Part shown: in pieces, positions 60,031 through 64,000 of the stretch | Layout: the number at the start of each line of letters is the position of its first letter | Position numbering within the stretch: the first letter of the stretch is position 1 | DNA from: Streptomyces djakartensis | GTDB lineage: Bacteria > Actinomycetota > Actinomycetes > Streptomycetales > Streptomycetaceae | Assembly (NCBI RefSeq): GCF_014651075.1 | Contig: NZ_BMWE01000001.1 | Span: 1-64,000, forward strand | DNA: 64,000 bases | Reading direction: 5' to 3' | Notes under the pieces: generated by a model | Seen by the model: only the letters and a program-made list of their open reading frames with translations | Database searches by the model: none | What the model was told of the DNA's origin: nothing | Program-made: the position numbers and the translations under genes

Positions 60031-61081
60031 GGATCGTCTCCTTCCAGAAGTGGCACGCCGAACCGCGGCCGGCCAGCTCGGTGCCGTCCCGCTCGGTGAC
60101 CGGGTGCAGGGGCGGGACGTCGGTACGGCAGACGTCCTGAGCCTGGGGGCAGCGCGGGTTGAAGGCGCAACCGGTCGGGATGCGCAGCAGGTTGGGCGGC
60201 AGTCCCTTGATCGCGTACAGCTCCTGGCCCTTCTGGTCCAGGCGCGGGATCGAGTCCAGCAGACCCTTGGTGTACGGGTGCGCGGGGCGCTTGTACAGCT
60301 CGTGGACGGGGGCGCGCTCGACGATGCGCCCCGCGTACATCACGGCGATCTTGTCCGCGACGTCGGCGACCACGCCGAGGTCGTGGGTGATCAGGATGAG
60401 GCCCATGTTGTACTCGCGCTGCAACTCCGCGAGCAGGTCCATGACCTGGGCCTGGACGGTCACGTCGAGGGCCGTGGTGGGCTCGTCGGCGATGATCAGG
60501 TCCGGCTCCAGGGCGAGCGCCATCGCGATCATGATGCGCTGGCGCATACCGCCCGAGAACTGGTGCGGGTAGTCGTTCACCCGGTCCCCGGCGGCCGGGA
60601 TCTTCACCCGGTCCATCAGCTCGATCGCCTTGACCTTGGCGTCCTTCTTGGACATGCCCTGGTGGACCCGGAACATCTCGCTGAGCTGGTAGCCCACGGA
60701 GAGCACCGGGTTCAGCGAGGACAGCGCGTCCTGGAAGATCATCGCGATCTTGCTGCCGCGGATCTTCCGGCGCTCCTCGCCGGACATCTTCAGCATGTCC
60801 TGGCCGCGGAAGAGGATCTCCCCCTTGGGGATACGACCGGGCGGCATGTCGAGGATGCCCATGATCGCCTGCGCGGTCACGGACTTGCCGGAGCCGGACT
60901 CGCCGAGCACGGCGAGCGTCTCACCCGCGGCGACGGAGTAGTTGACGCCGTTGACGGCCTTGGCGATCCCGTCGCGGGTGTGGAACTCCACGTGCAGGTC
61001 GCGGACTTCGAGCAGGGGGCGGCCCGTGTCCCCGGAGCCGTCCGGAGCGGGGCTCTCGGCCGTTTCGTCGATGATGGTCAC
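60023..61081 (-). CDS. dppD: Dipeptide/oligopeptide ABC transporter ATP-binding protein DppD
   Basis: A 352-aa ABC ATPase. Walker A GESGSGKSVT, signature FSGGMRQRIMIAMALALEPD, Walker B LIIADEPTTALD, and the family C-terminal Cys cluster (GCAFNPRCPQAQDVC) which carries an Fe-S-type or structural site in OppD/DppD proteins. It pairs with DppF. The start is 11 bases after the dppC stop. Confidence 0.93.
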   Translation of the reverse strand: MTIIDETAESPAPDGSGDTGRPLLEVRDLHVEFHTRDGIAKAVNGVNYSVAAGETLAVLGESGSGKSVTAQAIMGILDMPPGRIPKGEILFRGQDMLKMSGEERRKIRGSKIAMIFQDALSSLNPVLSVGYQLSEMFRVHQGMSKKDAKVKAIELMDRVKIPAAGDRVNDYPHQFSGGMRQRIMIAMALALEPDLIIADEPTTALDVTVQAQVMDLLAELQREYNMGLILITHDLGVVADVADKIAVMYAGRIVERAPVHELYKRPAHPYTKGLLDSIPRLDQKGQELYAIKGLPPNLLRIPTGCAFNPRCPQAQDVCRTDVPPLHPVTERDGTELAGRGSACHFWKETIHG

Positions 61082-61092
61082 GTACGCCTCCC

Positions 61093-62055
61093 TCAGCGCA
61101 GCTTGGGGTCGAGGGCGTTGCGTACCGCATCGCCGAACATAAGGAACGAGAGCACCGTGATCGAGACCATCACCGACGGGATGATCAGGGTGTGGGGGGC
61201 GATACGGAGCTGCTCACGCCCGCGCGCCACGTCACCGCCCCACGACACCGCCGTGTCACCGAGCCCCACTCCCAGGAAGGACAGGGTGGCTTCGGCCGCG
61301 ATGTAGCCGCCGAGCGCGATGGTCGCCACGACGATGATGGGCGCGAGCGCGTTGGGCAGGATGTGCCGGAACAGGATCCGGGACGTCGACGCGCCGAGTG
61401 CCTTGGCGGCCACCACGTAGTCCGCCTGCTTGATGGTGATGACGGCACCGCGGGCCACCCGGGCGATCTGGGTCCAGCCGAGGAAGGCGAGGGCCATGAT
61501 GACGACCCAGACGGTGCGGTCGTTGAAGGAGTTGAGCACCACCAGGGCGCCGAGCAGGAACGGGATGCCCAGGAAGATGTCGGTCAGCCGCGAGAGCAGC
61601 GTGTCGGTCCAGCCGCCGAAGTAGCCGGCGATCATGCCGATGACCGTGCCGAGGACGGTGACGGCGAGGGTGACCCCCACACCGACGGTGATCGAGGCGC
61701 GGGCACCGTGGACGACACGGGCGTAGATCGAACGTCCCTGCACGTCGTAGCCGAGCCAGTCCGGGGCGAAGAAGTGGCCCCAGTTCGGCTTGCCGAGGTA
61801 ATGCTTGGCCAGGTCGGCGTCGCGCGGCGAGGCGCTGGTGAACAGTCCCGGCCAGGCCGACATCACCAGAAGGAACACGATCAGCACGGCCGAGACCAGG
61901 AACAGCGGGTTGCGCCGCAGGTCGTGCCAGGCGTCGGACCACAGGCTGCGCGCCTTGTCGGGAGCCGGGCCGGCGTCGGCCACGACGACACCGGCGGTGC
62001 TCACCGTGTCACCGGGAAGGGCTTCGACCTTCTTCTCGACGGTTTTGTCAGGCAT
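61093..62055 (-). CDS. dppC: Dipeptide/oligopeptide ABC transporter permease DppC
   Basis: A 320-aa permease with six membrane helices and the EAA loop (ADYVVAAKALGASTSRILFR) that contacts the ATPases. The N-terminal OppC_N segment (SLWSDAWHDLRRNPLFLVSA) is present. It overlaps dppB by 8 bases. Confidence 0.93.
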   Translation of the reverse strand: MPDKTVEKKVEALPGDTVSTAGVVVADAGPAPDKARSLWSDAWHDLRRNPLFLVSAVLIVFLLVMSAWPGLFTSASPRDADLAKHYLGKPNWGHFFAPDWLGYDVQGRSIYARVVHGARASITVGVGVTLAVTVLGTVIGMIAGYFGGWTDTLLSRLTDIFLGIPFLLGALVVLNSFNDRTVWVVIMALAFLGWTQIARVARGAVITIKQADYVVAAKALGASTSRILFRHILPNALAPIIVVATIALGGYIAAEATLSFLGVGLGDTAVSWGGDVARGREQLRIAPHTLIIPSVMVSITVLSFLMFGDAVRNALDPKLR

Positions 62056-62977
62056 ACCGGATCCTCGGGTCCAGGACCGCGTAGAGCAGGTCGACGATCA
62101 AGCTGGCAGCGAGGTAGATGAGCACCATCAGCGAGGCGATTCCCACGACCGTGGCGCCCTCACGCCGGCTGAGCGCCTCGTAGATCTCGACACCGATACC
62201 CCGCACGTTGAAGATGCCCTCGGTCACGATCGCGCCGGTCATCAGGTTGCCGACCTCGATGCCGAGGAAGGTGACCACGGGAATCAGTGAGTTGCGCATC
62301 AGGTGGACACCGACGACACGGCGACGCGGCAGCCCCTTGGCCACGGCGGTGCGCATGTAGTCGGACCGCAGGTTCTCCGCGATCGACGTGCGGGTCAACC
62401 GGGCGACGTAGGCGAGCGACAGCGACGCCAGCACGGTGGCGGGAAGCACGAGCTGCGCGAAGTCCGTCGAGTCGGTCACCGTGGGCGTGGTGACCGACCA
62501 CTTGAACGCGAGCAGGTACTGCAGCAGGAAGCCCAGCACGAAGGACGGCATCGACACGAGGACCAGCGTCAGCGTCAGAAGTCCGCGGTCCCGCAGCGTG
62601 TCGGGGCGCAGGCCGGCGATGACACCGAGGCCGATACCCACGAGCGTGACGAAGGTGAAGGCGAAGATCGTCAGCCTGATCGTCACCGGGAACGCATCGA
62701 GGATGATGTCCGCGATGGGCCGCTTGCTGGCGATCTGGGTGCCGAAGTCGCCCTGGAAAAGGCCGGTCATGTAGTTCACGTACTGCTGAAGGAGCGGCTG
62801 ATCGAGGCCGAGGTCCTTCTTGATGCTCGCGACCACCGCCGGGTCGTACGCCTGATCCCCCATCATCGCCCGGACGGGATCGCCGGGCAGGGCGTACATC
62901 ATGCAGAAGATGAGCAAGGTTGACCCGATGAACACCGGGATCATCTGGAGCAGTCGTCGTGCGACATAGCGCCCCAT
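62048..62977 (-). CDS. dppB: Dipeptide/oligopeptide ABC transporter permease DppB
   Basis: A 309-aa permease with six membrane helices. MGRYVARRLLQMIPVFIGST opens the first helix and the EAA loop is YMRTAVAKGLPRRRVVGVH. ATG 62977 with GGAGG upstream is chosen rather than an in-frame start at 63058, which would run into the hairpin. It is the first permease gene of the operon, 132 bp after dppA. Confidence 0.94.
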   Translation of the reverse strand: MGRYVARRLLQMIPVFIGSTLLIFCMMYALPGDPVRAMMGDQAYDPAVVASIKKDLGLDQPLLQQYVNYMTGLFQGDFGTQIASKRPIADIILDAFPVTIRLTIFAFTFVTLVGIGLGVIAGLRPDTLRDRGLLTLTLVLVSMPSFVLGFLLQYLLAFKWSVTTPTVTDSTDFAQLVLPATVLASLSLAYVARLTRTSIAENLRSDYMRTAVAKGLPRRRVVGVHLMRNSLIPVVTFLGIEVGNLMTGAIVTEGIFNVRGIGVEIYEALSRREGATVVGIASLMVLIYLAASLIVDLLYAVLDPRIRYA

Positions 62978-63003
62978 AGGTGCCTCCGTGAGGGGTGAAC
63001 GCA

Positions 63004-63046
63004 GGTACGGGGGCCGTCCCCTGTTGACGGGACGGCCCCCCGTACC
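63004..63046 (-). terminator. Intercistronic hairpin between dppA and dppB
   Basis: A 17-bp stem with one bulged C (63004-63020 with 63029-63046) lies between the dppA stop and dppB start. It probably ends or protects most dppA transcripts so that binding protein is made in excess over the permease. Confidence 0.8.
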
Positions 63047-63109
63047 TCCCACCGCCACCGGAGCGGCGGCGGGTCTACGGCCGAGTGGGAAGAGCCCGAA
63101 GGGCTCCTC

Positions 63110-64000
63110 TTACTTGGTGGTGACGGCCCACACTTCGAGGTCACCGTGGAAGTCGACGTTGACGTTGTCGACGTTCTTACCGTGGCCGCCGTTGATGCGG
63201 TAGTACCAGAGCGGGATGGCCGGCATGTGCTCGACCAGCTTCTTCTCGACCTCCTGGAAGGCCTTCACCGAGTCCTCGAGGGAGTTGGCGTTGTCCGCCT
63301 TGTTCATCAGCCCGTCGATCTCCTTGTTGGAGAAGCGGCCGTTGTTGGCCTCGGCGGTGGTGTGGTACAGCTCCTTCATGAAGTTGGCGTTGACCGGGTA
63401 GTCGGCGACCCAGCCACCGCGGTACATGCCCTTCACCTGGTCGTTGTCACGGGCCTCGAGGTCCGTGGCGAAGTCCGGCTTGGGGTCGCCGACGCAGTCG
63501 ACGCCGGTGGCCTTGCGGATGGACTCGCAGACCGCGGTCACCCACTCCTTGTGCCCACCGTCGGTGTTGTACTGGACGGTGAACTTGTTGCCCGGAACGC
63601 CACCGCCCTCCTTGATGAGCTGCTTGGCCTTCGTCGGGTTGTACGTGAACACGTCGGTGTCCAGGTTCTGGTAGCCCTTGACGCCCGGCGGCGTGAAGCC
63701 CTTGGCCGGCGTACGGGTGTTGTTCAGAACCGTCTTGGTGATCGTGTCGCGGTCGATCGCCATCGACAGACCCTGCAGGACCTTCGGGTCGATGCCCTTG
63801 AAGGTCTTGGAGTAGAACGCCGGGTGCAGCGACTGCAGGGCCGCGTACGGCTGCTCGATGGCGCCGTCACCCAGGTCCTGCTTGTACTTCGGCAGGTCCG
63901 TCGGGCCGACCTGGCGGATCATGTCCAGGTTGCCGGAGACGACGTCCTTGTAGGCGGCTTCGACCGTCGTGTAGTTCTTGAACTGGACGCCCTTGTTCTT
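63110..64000 (-). CDS. dppA: Peptide ABC transporter substrate-binding protein DppA (5' truncated)
   Basis: At least 296 residues of a family 5 solute-binding protein; the start lies beyond the right edge. The part present includes NLDMIRQVGPTDLPKYKQDL, the conserved AIDRDTITKTVLNNTRTPAK segment, a C-terminal GGWVADYPVNANFMKELYHT region and the final VDFHGDLEVWAVTTK. The missing part would contain the signal peptide and lipobox. It delivers peptides to DppBCDF. It is separated from dppB by a strong hairpin. Confidence 0.93.
   Translation of the reverse strand, partial: KNKGVQFKNYTTVEAAYKDVVSGNLDMIRQVGPTDLPKYKQDLGDGAIEQPYAALQSLHPAFYSKTFKGIDPKVLQGLSMAIDRDTITKTVLNNTRTPAKGFTPPGVKGYQNLDTDVFTYNPTKAKQLIKEGGGVPGNKFTVQYNTDGGHKEWVTAVCESIRKATGVDCVGDPKPDFATDLEARDNDQVKGMYRGGWVADYPVNANFMKELYHTTAEANNGRFSNKEIDGLMNKADNANSLEDSVKAFQEVEKKLVEHMPAIPLWYYRINGGHGKNVDNVNVDFHGDLEVWAVTTK

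Overview
The window looks like a piece of a Streptomyces chromosome (or a very close actinomycete). The DNA is very GC-rich with G/C at almost every third codon position, GTG and TTG starts are common, adjacent genes often overlap by 4 bases, and several genes are actinomycete signatures (mshB for mycothiol, DUF3117, DUF397/XRE pairs, DUF6758, a SigE-type ECF sigma/anti-sigma pair). No rRNA, tRNA, CRISPR array, integrase or transposase was seen.

Region 1 (1-10 kb) starts inside the basic C-terminal tail of a protein that runs off the left edge. It then carries an alpha/beta hydrolase, a NYN-type nuclease-like protein, a 50-aa conserved small protein, an unusual trypsin-like protease fused to an alpha/beta hydrolase, MarC, a PHP phosphoesterase, DUF6758, an MFS exporter behind an operator-like palindrome, and a SUFU-domain protein.

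Region 2 (10-33 kb) is a conserved actinobacterial core block: CorA behind a long leader with a 17-codon upstream ORF, a soluble MgtE-N/CBS protein, DUF1003, Mrp, TatB, HtrA, anti-sigma, SigE-type sigma factor, O-methyltransferase, DUF3117, enoyl-CoA hydratase/isomerase, Tag, a DivIVA-domain protein, FolP2-like, LOG, DapE, DapC-like aminotransferase and ferredoxin FdxA. Many of these genes also cluster in Mycobacterium tuberculosis (sigE-rseA-htrA-tatB-mrp-corA; folP2, tagA, dapE, fdxC, mshB). The sigma/anti-sigma/HtrA/TatB part is an envelope-stress module, and a good ECF promoter lies just upstream of the sigma gene.

Region 3 (33-42.3 kb) holds a SirB1-like protein, a multi-domain PP2C phosphatase (PAS-PAS-GAF-SpoIIE-HATPase), an aldehyde dehydrogenase, a large Gly/Pro-rich membrane protein with an extracytoplasmic peptidoglycan-binding-type region, a small membrane protein and MshB.

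Region 4 (42.3-56.1 kb) is accessory. It contains a HEPN-family protein, a gene remnant, a NIPSNAP protein, a membrane-anchored STAND NTPase with 14 WD40 repeats that has three rare TTA codons, a decayed HATPase gene, an XRE (DUF5753-type)/DUF397 pair, and a complete type I restriction-modification operon (hsdR-hsdS-hsdM). It lies between mshB and a small membrane protein/S9 peptidase. I read it as a defence and regulation island and the best place to look for an undescribed system: the HEPN protein and the STAND-WD40 protein are both of types used in immunity, but neither matches a named system that I recognise.

Region 5 (56.1-64 kb) carries a small two-helix membrane protein, a DPP4-type S9 peptidase and a dipeptide/oligopeptide ABC importer (dppA-B-C-D-F on the minus strand). 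The substrate-binding protein gene runs off the right edge, and a strong hairpin separates it from the permease genes.
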